Below are positions 25,300 through 35,047 of a stretch of 64,000 nt of DNA, piece after piece. The stretch comes from Glycine soja (lineage: Eukaryota; Streptophyta; Magnoliopsida; Fabales; Fabaceae): contig NC_041011.1 of assembly GCF_004193775.1 (NCBI RefSeq), forward strand, positions 17,937,173-18,001,172, in the 5' to 3' direction. The translations under genes and the position numbers were made by a program. The notes beneath the pieces were generated by a model that saw only the letters and a program-made list of their open reading frames with translations, ran no database searches and was not told the origin of the DNA. Each line of letters opens with the position of its first letter. The first letter of the stretch is position 1.

Positions 25300-25431
25300 A
25301 TCGGTTTTTTAAAAACCCGATGTTAAAACGTTAACTGATGTTAAATAACCGATGTTAACAATAATACTTTCAACGTTGGTACTTTCAACATTGGTTAGTA
25401 ACCGATGTTAAAAGCTTACTTTCTAGTAGTG
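25300..25431. repeat. 3' subterminal repeats and terminal inverted repeat of the small CACTA
   Basis: There are about four AACATCGGTT/AACCGATGTT motifs, then CTTTCAACATTGGTTAGTAACC and the terminal TTTCTAGTAGTG. The order parallels 40,440-40,536 in the large element. Confidence 0.75.
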
Positions 25432-27670
25432 ATTACAGAAAGTTAGCTTACATTGTTTACTGTACATTTTTACAAAACAACTTACACACAGTCTAAATCA
25501 ACATCTTAAGGAATATGAAGACTTTGGGAGGAGTGGATGACATCTACTATGTCGACCTCATCAACAAAGTTCTTTTGGAATACTAAGTCTTCCATGTCTT
25601 CAAAGGAATGGATGATGACTCCTAGCAATCCATTATCAACAAGGGCAGCTTCATCACTAGATAACAACACTTCAGTGTTGTAAACCTGAAGGTAATGAAG
25701 GTTGACATCAAGAGGAACATACTTATTCCTCTAGTGAACTAGGATGACATTCAGCAAAAGAGGCAGAAGAAACTGGCCAAGGCTATCGCTAATAAAGACA
25801 AGGCTTTGGAAACTTTTGGCCTTGCTATAAAGGTTAAAAGGATCGTTAGGGAGCAGAAGGGAAAGGTCCAAACCAAAAAGTCTGCCCATCAACAAAAGGA
25901 GGAGGAAAAAATTGTTATAGAGGAGCAACGGATGAAGAAGAAACATGAAGTGCCCAGACCCTCTCTTCCAGTGTAGACTCAGAATTCTACTAAGGTTTGG
26001 GTCACAAAGATTTTGAATGAACATTAAGGATTTCAATCTCTCTACATTCTACAACCACTTGAATACAAATGCATGAGATTAGGGAGAGACAACATGGATA
26101 GATGGAGCCTACACAAGCTTTCACAAGAACCAAGATTTACTCTTTCAAGTTTTTCTGTATTTGATAAGTCTAGGATCTCAAATTAAGTATTGGAAGCAAT
26201 AAAGATCAATTTCCATTCAACATGGAAGGTTTTGTAACAGAAAAAAATACATCAGAATACTAAAAAATCATTAAATTCTTACTCGTTACTTTTTTTGAAA
26301 AGAGAAACCTAAGCATACAAAAAACACATCATCCTAGCCACTAGGTGTGGCTTTTGTGAATGAGCTACCGGCTACCACTTAGAACTCTCTGTCGTACTTT
26401 AGACACCAAAATAAAAATGTATTATGTATAGCCCCTTTATATTAAACAAAAATACCACACCACAACTAAGGTTAGTGTCTGGTCTTAGTTGAAAATTGTA
26501 AAGAAACACACTATTAAATTGTCAAGGGTGGGAAACATTCATATTAAACAAAAATAATCAATCCACAATAAGTCTATAACCAAATTTGTATTCCTATAAA
26601 GAGGAAAAAATCAGAAGAAGAAATAGACAAGTGTTCTGCTTTTTTATTCTTTAATTTGAACATAAAAAGAAAAGCAAATATGTGCATATTTGACTTGGTT
26701 GCGTCTTGATTGAAGTGGTATCTTTTTTAATCTTTAATTAAGATCAAGAAAGGTTGTTATCTCTTTATATTGTAGTGCTACTCTAGAGTTGCTAGCTTTG
26801 GAAAGTCTGACAAAGAAATTAAGAAGTAAAAGACATGCAGAAGTTTGCTACACATAGTCCCAATCAGCATAAGCATGCATCGATGATACTATATTATATA
26901 AAAAAAAGGAAGATATGCTAAACCAACCTGGATGTAATCAAGTACATCAACTGTTCCAACCTATGATCCTCCTTCTTGTTGAAATGATTATCCACTAATA
27001 AAGTTTTTCCTGAAATAAGAACACCTCAAAACATCCGTGTTAAACTCAATGTTGTTAATTTGATGCAGCAATCAAAATAGTTGACAGTGGTCTTCCCGTA
27101 ATATTAGCTAAAAGATTTCGATTCACAGCTCTAAATTTAAAAATTTAGAAGCAGGGGCTTACAACATTGATAATTTGGTATGAATGGATTTAAAGGAATA
27201 ACTTCACTCATGACTAAGGCCTATCAAAAAAGTTCAGCACAAGTTCAAAATTAACAGCACAAAAGTAGAATTGTAGTTACGATATACCCCTTAAAGTATT
27301 ATCTACTCCTTTCTCCTGTTTGAAGCAATATTTTCATTGAAACTAATGGCTCCTTGACAAATCTTTTATTAATCATGCATGGAACCTAAATTATAAGGGT
27401 TGGACATGAATCATCTCTAGACCCTAGGCGGCAACAAGGAGAGAGAAAGACACGTGACCTACACTCCATGCCTTTCTCTTTCCTTGTCGTTACACCGTGC
27501 AAATGGAGATTTGGGTGTTCATTTAGTTTATTTTAGAGAAAGTATCTTTTTCTTTTACTAGTTTTCTGATATTTGTATATATAATTTTATGATATATCTA
27601 CACAAAATGAGAAAAGACTTTGTAAATTCTAAATTAGTAAAACCCAAAAATGAATAGAAAAAGACTAAAA
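25432..27670. other. Between the two CACTA elements; no firm gene
   Basis: A plus-strand frame at about 25,740-25,975 reads KRQKKLAKAIANKDKALETF then a very basic/acidic mix ending RPSLPV and a stop. The minus strand at about 25,505-25,735 is also open, with YVPLDVNLHYLQVYNTEVLL. Neither is tied to a family, and they lie on opposite strands. Both could be retroelement debris. 26,040-27,670 shows nothing recognisable. Confidence 0.35.
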
Positions 27671-27673
27671 CTA

Positions 27674-28076
27674 CACTACTAGAAAAAGTTGATTTAACAT
27701 CAGCGGATTAACATCGGTTTTGTCAAAAACCGATGTTAACGTAAACGCGGTGGCATAATTGTAAATAATGTGTATTTCTTAACATCGGTTTTATGAAAAC
27801 CGATGTTAATGAAGTGACTCTAACATCAGTTTTCAAGAAAACCGATGTTAACGAAGCGACGTTAACATCGGTTTTCATAAAACCGATGTTAGAGTCAATT
27901 TGTTAACATCGGTTTTGAAAAAAACCGATGTTATAGGCAATTCCTTAACATCGGTTTTCAGAAAACCGATGTTAACATATAATCAGTTAACATCGGTTTT
28001 TTGAAGAAAACCGATGTTAACATTGACATCAATTTGTTAACATCGGTGTTTTATTGAAAACCGATGTTAAACTTAC
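27674..28076. repeat. 5' terminal inverted repeat and subterminal array (eight hairpins)
   Basis: After the CACTACTAGAAAAA terminus come eight imperfect palindromes of about 31-34 bases, each TTAACATCGGTTTT-loop-AAAACCGATGTTAA with a 2-6 base loop. They lie between about 27,708 and 28,072. Spacers contain A/T-rich or GAAGCGAC-type unique sequence. By analogy with En/Spm and legume Tgm elements, this is the likely transposase-binding and promoter-proximal region. Confidence 0.85.
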
Positions 28077-28918
28077 ATTTTAAATTGTATTTGAAACGAC
28101 CTATTTCGCTCGCGCTCCTTTCTTCTCCGTTTACCCTAGCTTCTCTCGCTTTCTTCTCTTCTGTGAACCCTTTCGCGCTCTCTTCTCCATTGCACTGTAA
28201 ACATCAAAGGCTATTGTTCTCCATTGCACTGAAGACCGTGACAGGTACGCTTCATCTACCTGTGTTGTTCTATCGAAGGCTGTTGTTCTCCCTTTCGTGC
28301 TAGGTCTGTTTCTGGAACCCTTGGTTAAGCTAAGGAGCTTTTTTTGGTTTCTGGTGCAAGGATTGGCGAATTGGTGGTCACCTGAGGTACATTTGACTGG
28401 TGGTACGTGGTGTTTGTGGTCTACTGAGGTACATTTCACCTGAGGTACAATCTCGCCGGCATTGTCGCTGTTGTGTTCGAGGTAAGCTTCATGTCTTCAT
28501 TGTAAGTTTTTGCTTTTGCGTACGTGGAGTTTGTGGTCTTTCTTCTTATAGATTGTTAGTTAGTTTCTTAAATAGTTACTACTACTAGCTAGGGTTTCGA
28601 ATGCAGGTAGTGTTGCTTGGAAAGCTGTGTATCCATTAGGTTCTGGTCACTATTTTCCTCAGTTGCTTCTCCTTGCATCAAAAGGTATGCACTCCTTGTT
28701 GTGTATCCATTAGGTTCTGCTCTCCGTTTCCAGCAATGTACTGAATGTGGATGAATATGAATCTTTGTTGTATGTTCTAAAAATCTGGTAGCTGCCTCAA
28801 TTTCTTGAATAGCATTTTTTGTTCTTGTATGGTTTTTCTTTTGCACTGCAGAAATCAGTAGTATTATATATGATGTGCTCAGATGACTTTTCCCTTTGTC
28901 CTATTAGGTATTTCCTTT
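28077..28918 (+). other. Untranslated leader region of the large CACTA
   Basis: The region begins with pyrimidine-rich CTCGCGCTCCTTTCTTCTCC and contains several possible splice donors (for example GACAGGTACGC at about 28,240, TTCGAGGTAAGC at about 28,480). This pattern suits a non-coding first exon of the transposon transcript. No extended frame with family similarity is present. It is interrupted at 28,919 by a LINE tail. Confidence 0.45.
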
Positions 28919-29462
28919 TTTTTTTGGAAGGCATAAAATATATTATATTATTAAGATAATCAAAGCAGTACAAGTGGTACTGAATTAAAAGAAATACAAG
29001 CACCTCTGGTGTTGCCCTCCAAAAGAAATCCCAAGCTAACCCAGTAGAAAAGGCAATCCATTCGTTGAAATCATTGATAATACTAGCTTCTGCTACCCTA
29101 GGTGATATACCCTCTCTTTCAGAATGATGCCTTATATTGTTGAAGTCACCCATAAAGCACCATATACAGTCTGGGTCTTGTTGTTTTATCTGCTTAAGTG
29201 CATCCTATAGAATCAATAAATTTTTTCCACTTTGTCTTTTTCCCATCTCTGCAACCTCCTGCTTATCTCTGATTTCCATCTCCGTTATCTTGCTGATGAC
29301 TGCTGGCTGTTGTAACTCAGTATGAACTCTTATGCATTTTGCTAATTCCCATTGAGACTCTGCCTCTTGGATGTCTATTTCATCTGGTTTCTTCGAATTT
29401 CCATTAGCTTCTGGACTTTCATTAGCTGCAGGAGGTACGGTGTCACCCGATAAAGCAATTGA
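28919..29462 (-). mobile_element. LINE fragment a, internally deleted, minus strand
   Basis: The poly(A) tail reads as T's at about 28,919-28,930. Just inside is the tail motif AGTACCACTTGTACT (minus strand). Further 5' is endonuclease-type coding sequence with IWCFMGDFNNIRHHSEREGI (about 29,095-29,160), preceded by SQWELAKCIRVHTE and EMEIRDKQEVAEMGKR (about 29,240-29,350). MGDFN is a conserved part of the APE-type endonuclease of plant LINEs. The reverse transcriptase is missing between the endonuclease and the tail, so the copy is dead. Confidence 0.7.
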
Positions 29463-31190
29463 TTACTTAAGCCACCCGTATATAGCTTCTGGACTTTCCT
29501 CTACAACCTCATTTGCAATCAAAACCCCATGAAGCAATTGTCTGCCCTTAACAAAGGCTAGTTGCCTTTCATCTATTAAGTGATTCATGACCTTGCTTAG
29601 CCTATTTGATAGGACTTTCGCAATAATTTTGTAAACACAGCCAATAAGGGATATAGGTCTGAAATCACTAATAAGTTGGAGATCCTTAATCTTAGGGATA
29701 AGGGCAATGAATGATGAGTTGAGACCCTTAGGGAAAACTGCATTCACATAAAATTCCGAGAAAAACCTTAGGAATTCAGGCTTCAATTCATTCCAGAAAT
29801 GCTTTAAGAACCTGAAATTGAAGCCATCGGGCCCTGGGCTTTTGTCACTCCCACAAGCCCACACAGCACTAGAAATCTCCTCCTCTTTAAAAGGTTCCAC
29901 CATCATTTCTCTCTGATTATTGGACAGAACATTAAAGGAAACCCCATCTAGGTTGGGTCTGTTCAAGGAAGGTTCAGCAAATCTGGCTTGGAAGTGCTGG
30001 AGAATTGCAGCCTTGACCACAGCAGGTTTATCTACCCAATTGCCATCGATATGCAGCCCCCTCAAGGCATTCCTTCTTCTGCTAAAGTTAATAATTCTGT
30101 GGAAGTAAGAGTTGTTTCCATCACCCTGTTTGATCCACTTACTTCTAGATTTCTATCTCACTATTGATTCATGAAGAAAAGACTGCTCCCAAAGGTCAGA
30201 CTCTGTTTTTTTAAGCTGTTGAATTTGCTGTTTAGAGGGGTGAGCTGTGAGAGAATCCTCCAGATCATTCAGCTTTTTCTGAGTTTGCTTCACCTTGTTG
30301 CCTAGGTCTCCACAATTATCTCTGCTCCAAGTTTTTAGCCTATGTTTGAGGTTCTGAAGTTTGCATTTTTAGCCTATGATTTGCAGACCAGCAATCCCTA
30401 ACCACCTTAGTGTAGTCCTTGTTAGACAGCCAAGCATCAAAGACCCTAAAAGGCTTAGGGCCCCAATCAGTGCATTTAGAATTCATTAGGATGGGGCAGT
30501 GATCTGAATAGTTCCTTTCAAGATTGAATTGGGAGCTATCAGGCCACTTAGATAGCCAGTCATCAGAAACTAACACTCTATCTAGCTTACTCTTGCAAGA
30601 GCCATTAGGCCTAACCCAAGTGAAAGGCTTCCCCACATAGGGGATATCATCTATCTCCATTTCAGCCAACCAATCATTAAATTTAGCTATAAGGTTAGCT
30701 TTTGAATTGGAGTGTCTACTTCCCAATCTTTCTGCTGGGTGTCTAATGCAATTAAAGTCTCCCACCAGGCACCAAGACTGAATCTGGGACTGACTCTTCC
30801 TTGAGTACAGCTTCTCCCACAATTGTCTTTTGCTTTCTATCTCACAAGGAGCATAAATGTTGGCCACCACGACTCTGTATTTCTGCCATCCAAACCCCCT
30901 CCAACATAATGAATCCCCTTTCAGCAGTTTTGACCTCAACCTGGAAATTATTATTGTTCCAGATACACAATAAACCCGCAACAGTATTCACAGCAGGGAC
31001 CCATTCCCATTCAAAGTCTGATTGACCCCACAAAGTCTGGCACAATGCCTTATCCAAAGAGTCCCTCTTTGTTTCTTGCAAACAGAGGAGGTCTATCTTG
31101 TGTTTCCCAACCAATCTCCTAATAGAGGCCCACTTTATACCTCTACCAAGCCCTCTAATGTTATAAGGCTGAATATTCATTTTAAAAATT
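29463..31190 (-). mobile_element. LINE fragment b: endonuclease plus N-terminal reverse transcriptase, minus strand
   Basis: Reading right to left: MNIQPYNIRGLGRGIKWASI (31,180 down) begins the endonuclease. KRQLWEKLYSRKS, CLVGDFNCIRHPAERLGSRH and LERNYSDHCPIL follow, to about 30,340. A linker with GDGNNSYFHRI leads into the reverse transcriptase with DKSPGPDGFNFRFLKHFW, SFIALIPK and DFRPISLIGCVYKIIAKVLS (30,065-29,463). Together these are the APE endonuclease and RT of a plant L1-type LINE. It ends before the catalytic YADD box. Frameshifts lie at about 30,850-30,980 and 30,345, and a stop at about 30,160. The 3' edge joins fragment a across a shared GAAAGTCCAGAAGCTA string. Confidence 0.8.
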
Positions 31191-31346
31191 TCCTGCTACC
31201 CAACTCCATAGTTTTCTTTCAGCTTGTATAATATCAAGGCTTGTTAGAGAATCAGCTATGATTCGTACTTATACAAATATGTATCAATTTAGTACCTCTG
31301 GTACTTATTAATGAATATATTATATTTTTGGCTGATAAAAAAAAAA
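31191..31346 (+). mobile_element. LINE 3' tail, plus strand
   Basis: AGTACCTCTGGTACT at 31,291-31,305 is followed by A/T-rich sequence and an A10 run (about 31,337-31,346). This matches the tail layout at 62,854 and 49,531. It sits back-to-back with the 5' end of fragment b on the other strand. No coding part remains. Confidence 0.55.
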
Positions 31347-31385
31347 CACACAACAATCTTATGCTTGTGTTGATAATGATGCAGG

Positions 31386-31443
31386 TATATTTACAACGAC
31401 AGGACCCCCTTTGAGAAATTGGCTGATAAATTCTTCTGTCCTG
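31386..31443 (+). pseudogene. Exon-like fragment of unknown gene
   Basis: Between GATGCAG and GTAATTG is a 58-base piece reading YIYNDRTPFEKLADKFFCPG. Its acceptor, donor and protein-like composition suggest a captured exon. The family is not recognised. Confidence 0.3.
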
Positions 31444-31646
31444 GTAATTGATTACTTTTTTTTACTTCACCTCCAGTGTTACTAATATAGAAATTAAAGG
31501 AAATTCAATCCAAAAGAAAACTTGCTGTCATGCTTTGCAAGTGATATAAATTATCAAAATCTAATGACAATGAGTGCACAGAGCTGCAACTTGGCAGTAG
31601 TTTCTGACTAATACATCAGCATTAGGATTCCCAAGCATATAATGAG

Positions 31647-31718
31647 CTAATCAAGATTTTCACGTATCATTTTTGCTGTTTCTGCTGCTATATGGAGAAC
31701 AGTGTTATCATCATCATC
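31647..31718 (-). pseudogene. Terminal-exon-like fragment, possibly ankyrin-like
   Basis: On the minus strand, after TTTTGTCTCAG, the frame reads DDDDNTVLHIAAETAKMIRE then NLD and a TAG stop. NTVLHIAA resembles the first helix of an ankyrin repeat, but one short segment is not enough for assignment. It could be a captured host exon. Confidence 0.3.
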
Positions 31719-31760
31719 CTGAGACAAAATAAACAGCTTAGAACTTTAAATTATAAACAT

Positions 31761-31840
31761 AACACACAGAGACACACACACTCATGACACACACACACAC
31801 ACACTCATCATACAAACACACACACACACACACACACACA
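31761..31840. repeat. AC microsatellite
   Basis: CACACA runs interrupted by GAGA and CTCATGA. This is the smallest of three AC tracts in this element. Confidence 0.9.
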
Positions 31841-32171
31841 TAAGTTTGATAACAAATTTGTTCAATTATACATGCAGAAATTTCTTCAATTGTAACTTAT
31901 TAGGTTTGACAAGGTAGCTAGCCTCTTCATAAGGTACTTATCTAAATTTAACTTAAATTCTACTGCAGTGGTGATGACCTACTAATATTAGTGAAAACAA
32001 ATTTGCCAAGTCTACATAAGTTAATTTGTTCAGAGTTGTTTATTCCTATTTTAAGTTTTGAAATATGCTTGCATGATTGTATTTGTATGAGGATTATATT
32101 GTTTTTTATATAAATTATGGCAAGCTGAACAGTAGTGAGTATAATGTTGGTATTTTAGGGGCAGTGTACTT

Positions 32172-33649
32172 ATTTTTGTTTTTTTTTATCAGCAAAGATA
32201 ATTTTTTTTTTGCTCAGCAAAAATAGATATGTATTAGATAGATGAAAGAGTACCAGAGGTACTGTGAGTACAAATATATTTTGAACATAGCTGGTACACA
32301 AGATGAATTAAGTACCAGCTACAACCCCTGACTTAAGTACATATGTGCTGCACCTCTTGGAAGAGGTCTCAGCCAGTACATTCCCTTTCTAATTACATAA
32401 AGGCATCTGCCAGATTAGAGGACCACTCTATAGAAACCTAAGAAAAGTACAAAACTAGTAGCCAAAATTGTATCCTCTACTAGTACAGAAAAGCTTGTCT
32501 AATACTACTGCACCAGTGATTAAAATGTTCTGTGAAGCCTTTCTCAAAGTTCCTAAGCCAGGTCCAAAGAATGAAAATTGCATCATCCTCACTGTCCCTG
32601 CAAAATTGGCATGACGTGTCAGCAACCTGCACTTGCCTCCGCTGCAAACTCTGTCTTGTCGGAAGTCTATTTCTAATTAGTCTCCGTGCAAAGATTGCTA
32701 TTTTTCTTGGAACCTTTATGCTCCATAATTTGACAAAACATTCCTCCTGGGTTATTGTTGTTGCTCCTCCCATTATTACCTTATATGCATTGTTTGCTAT
32801 ATACTGACCTGTAGGGTCAGCAGTCCATTCCCACACATCAGGTCCATGTTGATGAATGGCCATATCCTGAACCTCATTGAGAAAAACACCAGCCGTATCA
32901 ATTTCATTGTCAAAACAATGGCCTTCTCCAAATAAAGCTCCACTCCCACCCATTGTCTTTGTGACTTCCCATCTGTTGGATGTAGTGATGCTCCTGTAAT
33001 GAGATTTAATGCAACCTAGGGATGCTGCATTAAACTTAGACAGATTCTTGATTCAAGCTTCCGCACACACACACACACAGAAACTGGCTTCTCCATTCAA
33101 AAAGGTGTCTTCTCCATTCAAGCTTCCATTCCCAAACATTTGCAGACTGACATCCCATATCCTGAATAAGCTTCTACTGTTGACATGATATGTTATACAA
33201 TCTGGGATATTTCTCCCTTAAAGGTTCCTGTTCCATGAGCCAGTAGTCCCATTTAACCCATGCAATTTTCTTCTGATCAAGGCTACCACCCCATAGGAAC
33301 CTCCTCTGGATTAGCCCCGATTGGTATTCCCAAATAAGAGAAAGGCAGAGGCATGATTCTGCAATTCAAATAACTGGCAGCCTGCAATTTCCATTGTTCA
33401 GATTGGCCCAGCACCCCAAAGCTGCTCTTCCCATAATTTATTTTAAGTCCTTGTTGTAGCTGAGATCTTGCTGCATCTTCAACACACACAGCCACACACA
33501 CACACAGAAACACACACACACACACATACACAGCCACACACCCACCCACCCACACACCCACCCACCCCCCCACACACACACACATACACAGCCACACACC
33601 CACACACACACACATACACACACAACCACACACACACACACACACAGAA

Positions 33650-33681
<32 letters not shown>

Positions 33682-34036
33682 AACCACACACCCCCCCCCC
33701 CCACACACACACACACACACAGAAACACACACAGACACACACACACACACTGAAACACACCCACATACTGCAGATGCTGCAGAATTTGTGCTTTAAATAA
33801 GCTGCAGTGCTTATTTTTGTAATAGCTACAGTGCTCGTACATAACTTCAATTAATTTGAATCTTCTTTGCAAATGCTGCAGAATTTCAGGCTTAACCAAA
33901 TTAGGATTTTCCACTCAGAAACCATCAATTTGCAGCATGAAGACACCACTCCTTAGATTGACCAAAAGCTTGTAAAGCATTGATTTGATATTGCTTCCCT
34001 CATCATGTGGCTCATGATGTTTACAATTAAATGATC
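32172..34036 (-). mobile_element. LINE fragment c, broken up by AC microsatellites, minus strand
   Basis: The T run and tail motif CAGTACCTCTGGTACTC (minus) lie at about 32,185-32,264. Upstream is the ORF2 end (32,480-32,953) with WSIKVPRKIAIFARRLIRNR, LPTRQSL and CQFCRDSEDDA, the zinc-finger RVT region, joined by an internal deletion to ILWTWLRNFEKGFTEHFNHW. RT C-terminal sequence ([27 protein letters not shown]) is at about 33,283-33,445. Linker/RT-front sequence (VENPNLVKPEILQHLQRRF) is at about 33,845-33,930, on the other side of the 33,481-33,760 AC tract. Several stops are present, so it is inactive. Confidence 0.7.
33481..33760. repeat. Large AC-rich microsatellite inside the LINE
   Basis: About 280 bases of ACACAC with GAAACAC, CCACCC and CCCCCC variants. 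Open frames across it in all six readings (VCVCVC or THTHTH) are artefacts of the dinucleotide repeat. Confidence 0.95.
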
Positions 34037-34049
34037 CTTTGCTACCCTG

Positions 34050-34524
34050 CAATGAGACACACACAGATACACAAACACACACACATAGAGACAAACACAC
34101 GCAGACACAAACACAAACACACACACACATAAAGATACACACACACACACACACAGAGTCACACACACATAAAGACACAGACAAAGACACAAACACACTG
34201 AGCCACAGACACACACAGAGACCCACACACAAAGACACACACACTGAGTCATAAACACACACATACACAAACACACTCACAAACATGGACAGACACACAC
34301 ACACACATAAAGAGACAAACACACACACACACAGATAAAGAGACAACCACAAACACACACACCCACACACACACAGATAAAGAGACAAACACACACACAC
34401 ACACACAAAGACACACACACTGAGTCACAGACACACACATACACAAACACACTCACACACATAGACTAACACACACACACACACATAAAGAGACAAACAC
34501 AAAACACACACACACACACACACA
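34050..34524. repeat. Second large AC/AG-rich microsatellite
   Basis: About 475 bases of CACACA mixed with AAAGACA, AGAGACA, TGAGTCA units in a loose higher-order pattern of roughly 60-90 bases. It follows the LINE sequence [16 protein letters not shown] (minus strand) at about 34,000-34,048. Confidence 0.95.
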
Positions 34525-35047
34525 ACTGTTGATGTCCTTGTATGTTCTTGTACGTCATGAATGTTCTTGTATGTCATGAATGTTGTTATACGTGCTGAAT
34601 GTAATTTGATATATAAATAACTGTTGTTCATGCTGAGTGAACCGTAGATTCCCGTTTGAGACTGAATGCAATGATTCTTGCGGATAGTTTGCATTAGTCA
34701 TTGTATTTAGTCTTGAATTGTCCATTTGGACAGTTTGGGGAGACTTGTATTTTTATGTTAGACTCATTTGGTCGGGTTATTATTATTTTGATTAATTTGA
34801 TGAAATTTCAGTTGAATGCATTTCAAGTTGTTCTCTGAGTGCATACTTGATTATCGTGAAATTTGTTTCACCGATGTCATGTCGTGTACTTGGAGACCAA
34901 TGCGAAATGCTGCCGAAATTTACTCAAATTGTTCAAAATAATACTAACCATGACGTTTGAGGCTAACATAAAAGACAGTCTTCCTAAATGGGATAGGGCC
35001 ACACCTATAAATAAAAAAGTGAGATTTGCATGCATGGATTTGCTTAG

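Larger units (their letters stand above)
22378..25431 (+). mobile_element. Small CACTA derivative without transposase
   Basis: The 3' end is clear: subterminal AACCGATGTTAA motifs followed by TTTCTAGTAGTG at 25,431, the complement of CACTACTAGAAA. The 5' end is placed at CACTACAAAAAAGTGG (22,378), but the flanking trinucleotides (TGA and ATT) do not match, so the true 5' end may be lost or elsewhere. The subterminal motifs, the leader with CTCGCGCTTTCTTCTTCTCC and the Ulp1-like exons match those of the large element at 27,674. It belongs to the same family and would depend on transposase in trans. Confidence 0.65.

Noticed and set aside
25731..26036. 101-residue minus-strand open frame rich in Leu and Phe
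   Set aside because: It is the shadow of a charged, more protein-like plus-strand frame; hydrophobicity follows from the opposite-strand Lys/Glu codons.
27700..28076. Regularly spaced repeated hairpins that superficially suggest a CRISPR-like array
   Set aside because: Repeat units are palindromes at both ends of a DNA transposon with TIRs and a target duplication; plant nuclear context; units and spacers vary in length.
33283..34462. Long open frames of VCVCVC or THTHTH type on both strands
   Set aside because: They are direct translations of AC/GT microsatellites; only the RT piece at the end of one frame is real coding ancestry.
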